Assembly: GCA_018649665.1 (NCBI GenBank)
Contig: JABIHL010000011.1
Coordinates: 1 to 39,809, forward strand
Length of the DNA stretch: 39,809 nucleotides
From: Chloroflexota bacterium
GTDB lineage: Bacteria; Chloroflexota; Dehalococcoidia; Lucifugimonadales; Lucifugimonadaceae
Reading direction: 5' to 3'
Shown here: piece by piece, positions 8,609 to 17,097 of the stretch
Layout: every line of letters starts with the position of its first letter
Position numbering within the stretch: the first letter of the stretch is position 1
Notes under the pieces: model-generated
Databases searched by the model: none
Seen by the model: only the letters and a program-made list of their open reading frames with translations
Told to the model about the DNA's origin: nothing
Position numbers and translations under genes: made by a program

Positions 8609-11395
8609 ATGCGGCGATTTACGTATTTGATCGTTCTGTTCGCGCTAGTTGCAATTCTGGCTATCGTCGGATGCTCTAGCAATTCTGATAAAACGGACGA
8701 TCTGAGCACGCCAGCCGAACAATCAACCCCGACCACCACCATCGAATCAACTCCCGACTTGTCGGGTGGATCAACAGCGATTCCGACTACCAATACCGGA
8801 ACCCCGAACAACGGGATCGCTGTTGGAGAGCCCGCTCCGGGATTCTCACCAATATCACTACCGACCCGAACCATTACGTTCAGGGCAAACGTCCCAGAAA
8901 ACACGCCCGATGACGAACCGGTGTTTTTGACAATCATGGATATGACGTTCGGTGTTGACCAGCGAGTCGAAATGAAACGACTCGGGAACAGCACGTTCGA
9001 AGCGAAAGCTGACGTTCGGGACAGCGCTATGATTCGCTACACGTACGACCGTTTTGAGTACACCGACGTTTGCTGTCTCGAAGAGCAAACCCGTGAATCA
9101 CTTGGCGAATCATTTCGGCTTCAATATAGGTTCCTACTGACTCAAGTAGACGTAACCGAAATCAACGACAGCATTCCGATGTGGGCCGATCTACGAGTGC
9201 CGTATGAAGAAGGTCAGATTTCGGGATTCGTGTTCGATTCAACAACTGGTGAACCAGTCTTGGATGCCGATGTATCGATCTCGGGAGTTCACGTCGGGTC
9301 ACGCACTGACGGCAGTTTCCACGTTCCTCGACTTCCCGCGGGAGAACACACGGTCGTGGTTCATTCGAACACCGGCGACTTCAACTCGGTTCAGAAGACC
9401 GTTACATTGGATTCAGGTGGCGAGGTTTCGCTCGAACTTAGAGTTACGCCGACCAATTTGGTTCCAGTAACGTTCGATGTACTCCTGCCAGACTCAACAC
9501 CCAAAGGTGCATGGGTCAAACTAGCCGGGAATCTTCATGCTCTCGGCGGAAGAATTGGGCATCCGGGTCGAGCAAACAGTCCAGACAATTTCTTCATTCC
9601 CAAACTTGAACGAGACGGAAACCGAGCACATACCGAAATAATGCTGCCCACCGGTGCATTTATCGAGTATTTCTACACGATAGGACCACTCGGAGTTTCC
9701 GACGAGAAAAAATCGCCCGGGACGTTCGTTCGGCGCAGTTTCATCGTCGGATCTGACGGCGATAAACGTTCCGACAATGTGGAACGTTGGTCGAATGACG
9801 GATGGCCTCTGGTCACGATCCGTTTGATTCCTCCAGAGGGAACGCCTGCGAACGCACCTATTGCGCTGAACATGGGACCTTCATCCTGGATGGAACCTGC
9901 GGCAGACGGAACTTACACAACGGTCCTAGGCACAGCACCCTCGGGTGGCACTTACACCTACAGATATCTTTTGGGTGACGATTTCGACGGATCGGATGGA
10001 TCTGACGCGGCTATCGATGGCGTGAGAACACTAATCGTCCCAGAGAACGGCGGTGAGATAGTCGATGTGGTGACGCGGTGGACTGGTCAGGGTGATCCGA
10101 CTGCAAGACGGGACGACGGCTCACTGGCTGTGAAGTTCAGACTGTCTGTTCCACCCGAAACGCCATTGGATTCACAGATTTTCCTAGTTGGTGACCGACC
10201 CGCTCTTGGAAATGGCGTTGAGTTAGTGGCACGCGCAGAAAATCCTTGGTTGTATGAGGGCGAAATCGTGTTCGGGCACGATGGAACACTCAACTATTCA
10301 TACGAACTACGATCCGAAGGTTCTGGGTCGTCTAAACGGAGCATATTCACTCAATTTGACGGCCAAACGGTCAATGATTGGATCGTTGAATGGCCGGGTC
10401 TCACGCGTTCGGTCGACGAACGCGATGACTTCGTCAAAGGTATCTTCACACCCGATTTCTACTCGAACGGATTCATTGCACTTTCTGACTCGACTTACCA
10501 ACGAGCACGTGCCCATGAAGCTTCGGCAGTCGTAGTGTCGTCGGTGTGGTCATACGGCCAAACTCAACCGATTCCGACGCTCGAATATCGGTCGGTTCAC
10601 GCCGGAACAGTCTCGACACCACTTGAAGACGCCATAGCGCAAGCTCAGATCGCACACGATGCCGGACTCGATGTTTTCTTTGGGCCACAGTTCAACATGG
10701 AGCAGGCGCCGGGTGGGTTCGAGGTTTACAACGGCTCTAAAACAGACGAATGGTGGGTCGAGTGGCTGAAGCTCGCCGATGAAATGTGGACGTGGCAGGC
10801 AACAGTCGCTGAGATGATCGAAGCCGAATACATGATGCTTCCAGGGCCGCTGTTCCATGTGTACGACCAAATAGATCGGTCTGATGACCACCCGACTATC
10901 AAATTGATCGAATCTGAACACGTTCGGATCATAGCCAAGGTCAGATCAATTTATTCTGGAAAGATCGTCATCACCGGTGGAGCCGATCGATACGAATTCC
11001 CTGGTCTCGCCGACTACAACGGAGTTACGACTTACGACATCGGTGTGCCGTCGCTGCCCGCCGATACGACGGTCGCGGAGTTTGTTGAATATTACGAAGA
11101 ACGATTTACTGAAAGAGTCGATCCAGTTGGAGAACGATGGGGCAATCCTGTTTTCCTTTATACGATTCACACACCGGCTATGCCAACTGCTGACGATCCT
11201 GCGGGTGAGATCGGACAGGCAAACGCTCTCGAAGCACTATTCCAAGTCATTTCAACACGACCTGAGATAACAGCGAGCCTGTCTTGGTCCTACCGGATGA
11301 TAGACACTCCGTTAACGCCGAACGATGGCATTCGCGGTCGGCTCGGAGAAGCGGTACTAGCTAAGTGGTACGCAATTCTCGGTGGCGAAAACTAA
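8609..11395 (+). CDS. Large modular lipoprotein: CBM-like repeats plus hydrolase-like C-terminal domain
   Basis: Exported lipoprotein of 928 residues. The signal peptide ends in a lipobox (AIVGC, Cys22) and is followed by a Ser/Thr/Pro-rich linker to about residue 85. Next come a beta-sandwich resembling starch-binding CBM20 domains (about 88-195), a carboxypeptidase regulatory-like domain (about 202-285, GxV.D..TGEP..A.V), and three more CBM20-like units beginning near 287, 402 and 508 (each opens with V.F/I.L.P...TP). The last 310 residues (from about 610) look like a TIM-barrel glycoside-hydrolase-like domain, but I cannot assign a GH family. ATG 8609 is chosen because it starts the signal peptide and has GAGG upstream. 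Probably a cell-surface polysaccharide-binding or -degrading protein; activity is unproven. Confidence 0.8.
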   Translation: MRRFTYLIVLFALVAILAIVGCSSNSDKTDDLSTPAEQSTPTTTIESTPDLSGGSTAIPTTNTGTPNNGIAVGEPAPGFSPISLPTRTITFRANVPENTPDDEPVFLTIMDMTFGVDQRVEMKRLGNSTFEAKADVRDSAMIRYTYDRFEYTDVCCLEEQTRESLGESFRLQYRFLLTQVDVTEINDSIPMWADLRVPYEEGQISGFVFDSTTGEPVLDADVSISGVHVGSRTDGSFHVPRLPAGEHTVVVHSNTGDFNSVQKTVTLDSGGEVSLELRVTPTNLVPVTFDVLLPDSTPKGAWVKLAGNLHALGGRIGHPGRANSPDNFFIPKLERDGNRAHTEIMLPTGAFIEYFYTIGPLGVSDEKKSPGTFVRRSFIVGSDGDKRSDNVERWSNDGWPLVTIRLIPPEGTPANAPIALNMGPSSWMEPAADGTYTTVLGTAPSGGTYTYRYLLGDDFDGSDGSDAAIDGVRTLIVPENGGEIVDVVTRWTGQGDPTARRDDGSLAVKFRLSVPPETPLDSQIFLVGDRPALGNGVELVARAENPWLYEGEIVFGHDGTLNYSYELRSEGSGSSKRSIFTQFDGQTVNDWIVEWPGLTRSVDERDDFVKGIFTPDFYSNGFIALSDSTYQRARAHEASAVVVSSVWSYGQTQPIPTLEYRSVHAGTVSTPLEDAIAQAQIAHDAGLDVFFGPQFNMEQAPGGFEVYNGSKTDEWWVEWLKLADEMWTWQATVAEMIEAEYMMLPGPLFHVYDQIDRSDDHPTIKLIESEHVRIIAKVRSIYSGKIVITGGADRYEFPGLADYNGVTTYDIGVPSLPADTTVAEFVEYYEERFTERVDPVGERWGNPVFLYTIHTPAMPTADDPAGEIGQANALEALFQVISTRPEITASLSWSYRMIDTPLTPNDGIRGRLGEAVLAKWYAILGGEN

Positions 11396-11402
11396 GAAGC
11401 CG

Positions 11403-12854
11403 CTAGCCCTTATCGAGCAGCGACAAAAAGCCTGTCGCTAGTCCCATGTAAGCGGCAATTCCAGCGATATCGGTGACAGTCGTCAAAAACACGGCTGAAG
11501 ATGTGGCAGGGTCGGCTTTGAGTGCTCGTAAAGTAAACGGAATCAGCACACCTGAAAGCCCAGCGATGAGCATGTTCAAGAACAACGCTCCCGCTACGAT
11601 TCCGGCGAGATAAGCGTCGCCGCGCCACAGGAACACAATGCCGGCAATCACTACTGCCACAACAATGCCTTGCGCAATCGCCAACAACGCCTCTCGGACA
11701 AGCAGTTTGCGTGCATCACCCGGAGCGGTATCTCCAATCGCCATCGATCGAACGATGATCGTTAGCGTCTGATTTCCAGAAATACCTGCTTGTCCCATTA
11801 CCACCGGCAAAAACACCGCCAGAATAGTGAGCGAACTAAGGGTTTCGGTGAACAAATTCAACACGAATCCAGTTGCCAGAACGGTCGCAAGATTAATCAA
11901 CAACCATGGAAGTCGATGCCGAACTGAACCACGTACTGACTCGATGCTTTTCGCGTCTCCACGAACACCCAGCATTCGGAACATGTCCTCAGTTGCCTCA
12001 GCCTCGACAACATCGACCAGATCTTCGATGGCGATAGCTCCTTCGAGCCTGCCATCAGCACTTATCACCGGAACAGAACGTATCTCGTAACGTTGCATGA
12101 GCCGAGCGGCTTCTTCTTGGTCAGTTTTCGTTCGTACTGAGACGACATCGGGGTTCATCACGTCGGTAACTGTCGATCCAGCGCGAGCGAAAACCAGATC
12201 GGGAAGTTCAAGAACACCAACCAGTAATCCATCGTCATCGACGGCGAAAAGCTGACGCATGTCCTCGGGTTCTAGATCGGAATTCCTCAGAACCGTTATT
12301 GCCCGCGTAGCTGTCCACGAATCTCTTATGGCAACGAACTCTGTCGACATGAGTCCACCGGCATCATCGTCCTGATGCAGTAGCAAATTGCCAATTGCTG
12401 AACGATCTTCCATTCGAACGAGAATATTGCTAGCGTCAGCCCAATCAATTCCGCGCAGTACGTCGGCCGCCACGTCGTTAGAAACGGTTTCTAGCACCTT
12501 CGCCATTCGAGTTACATCGACTAAACCGGATACTTCCACGGCCTCATCGACGTCCATGTGCTCAAGAACGTCGGCAATTTCTTCTACCGAAAGGCTGCCG
12601 AGCAACGCACGTCGATTCTCAGGTTCAAGATCAGCAAGAACCTCCGCTTTGTCGGGATCTCTAAGCCCCTGAAGCTCGGATAAAGCCTGTTGAGCATCAC
12701 CAGATTCAACGAGTTCTTCAATAGTTTCTTGAATGCCGTCTAACTGATCGGCATCAGGAGCAGTCGAAAAAAGGACGCGTTCGTCCTGATCTTGAATCGA
12801 AGTCTGATCGGGATTACGAGATGAGTTGTGATCGTCCGGGGTCTGATCGGGCAT
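11403..12854 (-). CDS. mgtE: Magnesium transporter MgtE
   Basis: Mg2+ channel/transporter of the MgtE family, 483 residues, acting as a membrane dimer gated by cytosolic Mg2+. An acidic N-terminal tail leads into the MgtE N domain (about residues 40-165, with DLEPENRRALLGSLS and VLEHMDVDEA), then a CBS pair (about 168-295, DVMNPDVVSV) and a five-helix membrane domain (about 312-480) containing GISGNQTLTI and the Asp-bearing TDIAG segment near the end that lines the ion path. AAGGG precedes the ATG. It converges on the lipoprotein gene with a seven-base gap and no obvious terminator. Confidence 0.95.
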   Translation of the reverse strand: MPDQTPDDHNSSRNPDQTSIQDQDERVLFSTAPDADQLDGIQETIEELVESGDAQQALSELQGLRDPDKAEVLADLEPENRRALLGSLSVEEIADVLEHMDVDEAVEVSGLVDVTRMAKVLETVSNDVAADVLRGIDWADASNILVRMEDRSAIGNLLLHQDDDAGGLMSTEFVAIRDSWTATRAITVLRNSDLEPEDMRQLFAVDDDGLLVGVLELPDLVFARAGSTVTDVMNPDVVSVRTKTDQEEAARLMQRYEIRSVPVISADGRLEGAIAIEDLVDVVEAEATEDMFRMLGVRGDAKSIESVRGSVRHRLPWLLINLATVLATGFVLNLFTETLSSLTILAVFLPVVMGQAGISGNQTLTIIVRSMAIGDTAPGDARKLLVREALLAIAQGIVVAVVIAGIVFLWRGDAYLAGIVAGALFLNMLIAGLSGVLIPFTLRALKADPATSSAVFLTTVTDIAGIAAYMGLATGFLSLLDKG

Positions 12855-12935
12855 ACGTCGCCCTTGCCTACGTGCTCAGCGGTAACCAGAACATCGTACT
12901 AGGTGAGGTCAATCAAATACCGCAGCGAATCGAAA

Positions 12936-13772
12936 CTAAACATCCCAACTAATGATTCGGGGACGATGAGGTTCAGTCCACTTCAGCCTGAAGCCGCCTT
13001 CGACCTCAAGCAACGATTCGCCGAGCACGTCGTTCAACAGTTTCGATTTTTCCGATTCAGCCGAAACGAATAATCTTGCTTGGCATTCAGTCAACGCGTC
13101 TTCACGAGTCTTGAACGGACGCGATATCCATTCTTCGAGCAGGGTTTCCTTGTATTCGATTCCCATTTCACTGAGCAACGACTCGATTTGAGGAAGCGTT
13201 GGTAATTCAACTCGTTCTTCTCCGTGAACACGAGACCACAGCGGAAGATAAGTTGCAGTTGCAGGTCGACCGAACGAAATTAACGCAACTGACTTACGAG
13301 CGCTCTGGCTCAACTTACGAATGAATCCTTCGATTGCCGTAACGGTGTACACAACGTGAGCACACACAACCAAATCATGTGGTTCTACTTCAGCGTCCTC
13401 CCATGTACTTGCGATGACTGAGAGATTCCGCACTCCCCACGCTTCGGCAGTTCCGACGAGCTGCTCGCGCATCGCCTCAGACGGCTCGACGGCTGTTACG
13501 TGTGAGGAGTATTCAGCCAACGGAATCGCAATACGACCTCCACCGGCACCAACATCGAGAACGGTTTCACCTTTAGTTATGAATTCGACGAGCTTCTGAA
13601 TCGTGTCGTCAGGACCAGAATCACCCTTCTTAGGTGGAACGAACTTGTGAGCGACCGGACGCCAAAAATCGTCCGAAGCCATTTCTTCTCGTACGCTGTC
13701 CGATTGAGCATGCTCGGCTACTACAATTTTTTGCCATGCAATTCCCGATTGTGTCCTGTTTATTTCAGTCAT
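12936..13772 (-). CDS. Class I SAM-dependent methyltransferase
   Basis: Cytosolic methyltransferase of 278 residues. The SAM-binding motif I, VLDVGAGGGRIAIPLAEY, is at residues 71-88, the acidic residue closing strand 2 is in VTAVEPS, and motif IV lies in DLVVCAHVVYTV. The N-terminal 60 residues and the C-terminal third have no motif I recognise, so the acceptor cannot be named. It lies 80 bases upstream of mgtE on the same strand and is divergent from the sugar-isomerase-like gene. Confidence 0.85.
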   Translation of the reverse strand: MTEINRTQSGIAWQKIVVAEHAQSDSVREEMASDDFWRPVAHKFVPPKKGDSGPDDTIQKLVEFITKGETVLDVGAGGGRIAIPLAEYSSHVTAVEPSEAMREQLVGTAEAWGVRNLSVIASTWEDAEVEPHDLVVCAHVVYTVTAIEGFIRKLSQSARKSVALISFGRPATATYLPLWSRVHGEERVELPTLPQIESLLSEMGIEYKETLLEEWISRPFKTREDALTECQARLFVSAESEKSKLLNDVLGESLLEVEGGFRLKWTEPHRPRIISWDV

Positions 13773-13963
13773 CTACACCAGTTCCTGAGTTCGCTATACG
13801 AAATCTATTCGATAATTTGCCCCAAGTTGTCGAAGTTGTCGATAAGCTAGGTCACCGTTCGTAGGTTTAACTTATTGGATACATGAAACTCGTATCTCGA
13901 ATTATGTCGAGGTGGCGTCGAAAATCATGCGATCCAACGTGATATTTGTGGAAAGGTTCTCCC

Positions 13964-14827
13964 ATGCTATTAGGTGTTGCGGGTCTCGTGCCAGGCGACT
14001 GGAAATCAATCGATGGAGCTGTCCTCGATAACGTTGCAGAGCACGGATTCAAAACCGTTCAAATTCGAGTCGACGATCCGCAGTCGATGGGGAACGGCGA
14101 CGTTAAACGCCTGAAATCCATGTTCGAAGGGCGTGGCTTTGAGATGCCTCAGACCGTTGGAAACTACGGTGGCAAACTCATCGCTGAAGATGAAACCGAG
14201 CGAAAAAACGAGATCAAGTTCGTAAAACGAATGGTCAATGTAACGGCTCGACTCGGTAGCCCGAACACATATCTTCGACCCGGTAGCCTAAATCCAAAAG
14301 GCGGCTGGATGCCTCACCCGCTTAACCACTCTGACGAAGTATTTGATCGACTCGTCGACAGCACGAAGCAGATTTGTACAGTTGCTGAGAACGAGGGAAT
14401 CATGATGGCAGTCGAAGGTGGCACCGTTTGCCCTATCGACTCTCCACAGCGAATGAAAGATCTCATCGACGCCGTGGGATCGAAGGCACTAGGGCTGAAC
14501 ATGGACCCTGTGAACTTCGTAGGTTCTCTCGATATTGCATACGACACAACAGCGCTCATCAATGAGTTCTACGAACTAATCCCGGATCGAATCGTTGGAG
14601 CCCATGCGAAAGACTTCACAGTCGTAAACGCACTTCTGCCTCACTTCGAAGAATCGATCATCGGACAGCCAGAAAGCCTGCTCGACAATGAAGCCTTGTT
14701 GGTTGGACTACAGAAGGTCAATCCGAAGGCACATGTTCTAGTCGAACACCTTCCAGACGACAAAATACCGGTAGCTGCAGCAGGAATTCGCAAGGTTGCC
14801 GAGCGTGCCGGTATTGTTTGGGACTAA
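13964..14827 (+). CDS. Sugar phosphate isomerase/epimerase-like TIM-barrel protein
   Basis: Xylose isomerase-like TIM-barrel protein (AP endonuclease 2 superfamily), 287 residues. Typical members isomerise or epimerise keto sugars or inositols with a divalent metal. Candidate metal-binding positions are the Glu in MAVEGGTV, the Asp in LGLNMDPVNF, the His in GAHAKDF and the Glu in LVEHLPDD, in the usual order. ATG 13964 is taken because GAAAGG is nine bases upstream; the longer GTG frame adds six residues. An SDR gene follows 116 bases downstream on the same strand, suggesting a small sugar or polyol pathway. Substrate unknown. Confidence 0.85.
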   Translation: MLLGVAGLVPGDWKSIDGAVLDNVAEHGFKTVQIRVDDPQSMGNGDVKRLKSMFEGRGFEMPQTVGNYGGKLIAEDETERKNEIKFVKRMVNVTARLGSPNTYLRPGSLNPKGGWMPHPLNHSDEVFDRLVDSTKQICTVAENEGIMMAVEGGTVCPIDSPQRMKDLIDAVGSKALGLNMDPVNFVGSLDIAYDTTALINEFYELIPDRIVGAHAKDFTVVNALLPHFEESIIGQPESLLDNEALLVGLQKVNPKAHVLVEHLPDDKIPVAAAGIRKVAERAGIVWD

Positions 14828-14943
14828 TAGGAAATAAGAAGTCGGTTTTTATTTAGACCGACACTGGATATAAAACGTTTTTGGAATTCGTCTGCTGACC
14901 GTTCCAATAAAGAAAACCTGCCTCGGCAGTTCAGGAGCCAATC

Positions 14944-15690
14944 ATGCCCGTCGATCTCTCTGGCAAACGAATAATCATCACAGGTGCTGCAACTGGCATC
15001 GGGCGAGCCACAACTCTTCGAGTATCGGCGGCCGGAGCAAAAGTAGCTGCCTTTGACGTAAATGACGCAGATGGCGCAGCAACGATCGGCGATGTGAACG
15101 AAGCCGGTGGCGACGCTCGCTACTGGCACGTTGACGTGCGTGATGAAATTGCCGTTTCGGGCGCTGTCGCAGCCGCAGAGACGTGGCTCGGAGGCGTGGA
15201 CATACTGATTCACGTTGCCGGAGTACTCCAGGGCGCAGCGATTGAGCTTGATGAGTTCCCTGAGGAAATTTGGGACACAGTTCTCGACATCAACCTTCGC
15301 GGATCGTTCACCATCTGCAAGTACGTCACTGGTGCCATGAAAAAGCAGGGCAAGGGTGTAATTATCCTTACTTCTTCGGGAGCCGGGGTTACGGGTGGAA
15401 GTTCGTCTCTCGCATACGGTTCGTCTAAGGGCGGAGTTCACGGTCTTTCACTCGTAATGGCTGCTCATCTTGCGAAGTACAACATTCGTGTGAACGATGT
15501 TCTTCCGGGTGCGGTTGCAACACCTTTGAAGGTTGCGAATGTGGAAGACATGCACGATGCCGGTGGAAAAGCAGGAAACCTCGAAGAGAAGATCGATGCG
15601 CTTGTGTCGCCCGATGAGATCTCGAAGGTATTCGCGTTCCTAGCCAGCGACGAAGCCAGCATGGTCAAGGGAAGCGTAGCAACGCGCTAG
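14944..15690 (+). CDS. Short-chain dehydrogenase/reductase, C-terminus apparently clipped
   Basis: Classical SDR of 248 residues. The cofactor motif TGAATGIGRA is near residue 13, the catalytic Ser is in ILTSSGAG, and Tyr/Lys are in AYGSSKGG. The Asp after the second strand (FDVND) suggests NAD(H). Most classical SDRs end in a segment like G..L.VDGG.T; here the sequence reads MVKGSVATR and stops, so the usual VDGG tail is missing. A hairpin and a repeat-like motif follow within 65 bases, so the end may have been lost through a small rearrangement. It may oxidise a sugar or polyol together with the upstream isomerase-like gene. Activity of the clipped enzyme is uncertain. Confidence 0.85.
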   Translation: MPVDLSGKRIIITGAATGIGRATTLRVSAAGAKVAAFDVNDADGAATIGDVNEAGGDARYWHVDVRDEIAVSGAVAAAETWLGGVDILIHVAGVLQGAAIELDEFPEEIWDTVLDINLRGSFTICKYVTGAMKKQGKGVIILTSSGAGVTGGSSSLAYGSSKGGVHGLSLVMAAHLAKYNIRVNDVLPGAVATPLKVANVEDMHDAGGKAGNLEEKIDALVSPDEISKVFAFLASDEASMVKGSVATR

Positions 15691-15702
15691 TAACTTCGTG
15701 TC

Positions 15703-15725
15703 CTCCCTCCCTGCTAGGGAGGGAG
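15703..15725. terminator. 10-bp perfect inverted repeat between convergent genes
   Basis: CTCCCTCCCT and AGGGAGGGAG form a perfect ten-base-pair stem with a three-base loop between the convergent SDR and enolase-superfamily genes. No T tract follows on either strand, so it could be a weak bidirectional terminator or part of a dispersed element. Confidence 0.5.
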
Positions 15726-15731
15726 TTAGGT

Positions 15732-15754
15732 ACATGCTGAGCCAGTCGAAGTAG
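15732..15754. repeat. Motif resembling a widespread dispersed bacterial repeat
   Basis: The core TGCTGAGCCAGTCGAAG reads on the other strand as CTTCGACTGGCTCAGCA, resembling a short repeat family of unknown function (CTTCGACxGGCTCAG) scattered between genes in many bacteria. Only one copy is seen in this window, so the identification rests on memory of the motif. It lies just after the hairpin and the clipped SDR end. Confidence 0.4.
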
Positions 15755-15771
15755 AGTGAGTCTAATCACCA

Positions 15772-16917
15772 CTACTCCTGCTTTGCGGTGTCGCGCTTCT
15801 CCCAGCCGGGGCGGAACATTCGCAGGAAGTTGCTCTTGCCGTATGGGTGTTTTTTGGCTTCTTCTTCGTTCAGCGTAACCCCTATGCCTGGAGCCGTAGG
15901 CATGGTCAGATGACCGTCTTCAACTCTAAGGAATCCGGTTAGAACATCACTCACCCAAGGCTCCAAGAAATCGTCGAAACACTCCTGAATGAAGACGTTC
16001 GGCGTCACTGCATCGATATGAAGAGCGACCATCGTTTTGAACGGACTTTCGGCGTTGTGCAGAGCGATTTCGGCGTGGTGAGCTTCAGCAATTCCCGCTA
16101 TTTGTAATGACCGCCAGATGCCACCGACTCCAAGCGGCTCGGGATTAATAACGTCGGTTACGTTGTGCGATAGGAACTCGCCGAACTCGTGAATAGCGTG
16201 CATTCGCTCGCCAGCGATCATCCGAACTGGGATTCGCCGAGCGACTTCAACTAGCGCGCTCACGTCTGTCGACAGAACGGGGGTTTCGAACCAAGTGACA
16301 TCGTAGTCTTTGAGCCAATTGCCGATTTCGATCGCGGCGTACGTGCTGAATCGATCATGTGCTTCGATCAAAATATCCACTTCGTCGCCGACGGCATCAC
16401 GAACCGCGCCGATCAGTGCTTTAGCCTCGGCCGTTTCTTTACGTGACATCTGCATGTGCGCATCGCCAAACGGATCGAACTTGAGAGCGGTGTAACCCTT
16501 GGCAACTACCTCACTGGCCTTTTCCGCAAAACCCTCTGGAGTTCGTTCGCCCGAGTACCAGCCATTGGCGTAAACCCGAACGTTTTCACGAACCTTGCCG
16601 CCTAAAAGCGTGTGAACGGGAACCCCAAGGGACTTCCCAAGGATGTCCCAGCAAGCCATCTCGATTCCTGCCATCGCAGTCGTCACTTTGATAAATGCAG
16701 TCAAGTACAGCTTGTGAAAGATTTCGTGGACGTTGCGCGGATCCATTCCGATTATGAGGTGTTTGATCTCTTCGATCGCTGCCACCCGTGGCTGGGTCTC
16801 CGATCCGCCGGTCGCTTCACCAACCCCGATCAGCCCTTCGTCGGTTTCGACTACAACGTAAATCCAGTTCTTCCACGGGTTACCAACTACAACGGTCCTT
16901 ACATCGGCGATCTTCAT
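15772..16917 (-). CDS. Mandelate racemase/muconate lactonizing family (galactonate dehydratase-like)
   Basis: Enolase-superfamily enzyme of 381 residues that would abstract the proton next to a carboxylate of a sugar acid and eliminate water. Visible active-site elements: ALKFDPFG on strand 2, IEAHDRFS with the first metal ligand and an acid/base His, WFETP with the second ligand, AGERMH with the third, and ALHNAESP with the second His. This layout is typical of the galactonate dehydratase subgroup. The gene converges on the SDR and is divergent from the S9 peptidase. Together with the uronate dehydrogenase-like pair it points to oxidative sugar-acid catabolism; the exact acid is unknown. Confidence 0.9.
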   Translation of the reverse strand: MKIADVRTVVVGNPWKNWIYVVVETDEGLIGVGEATGGSETQPRVAAIEEIKHLIIGMDPRNVHEIFHKLYLTAFIKVTTAMAGIEMACWDILGKSLGVPVHTLLGGKVRENVRVYANGWYSGERTPEGFAEKASEVVAKGYTALKFDPFGDAHMQMSRKETAEAKALIGAVRDAVGDEVDILIEAHDRFSTYAAIEIGNWLKDYDVTWFETPVLSTDVSALVEVARRIPVRMIAGERMHAIHEFGEFLSHNVTDVINPEPLGVGGIWRSLQIAGIAEAHHAEIALHNAESPFKTMVALHIDAVTPNVFIQECFDDFLEPWVSDVLTGFLRVEDGHLTMPTAPGIGVTLNEEEAKKHPYGKSNFLRMFRPGWEKRDTAKQE

Positions 16918-17097
16918 TCAGCTGCTCCAGCAATGTGTGCACACGAGACCGGGTTCACTGCAAACCAAGTTTGGCGGGAATTCTACTTCGTCTTTTCTGA
17001 ACGATGTGCCTACAGCCGTGGCAGATTCAGGAATACAATCTCGGCTTATAGCAACAATTGCTCGATCGCTGACAAATAACCTGAATAGGCAATCAAA

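Noticed and set aside
14841-14862. Hairpin GTCGGT/ACCGAC after the isomerase-like gene as a terminator
   Set aside because: The stem is short and no T tract follows, so I do not list it as a feature.
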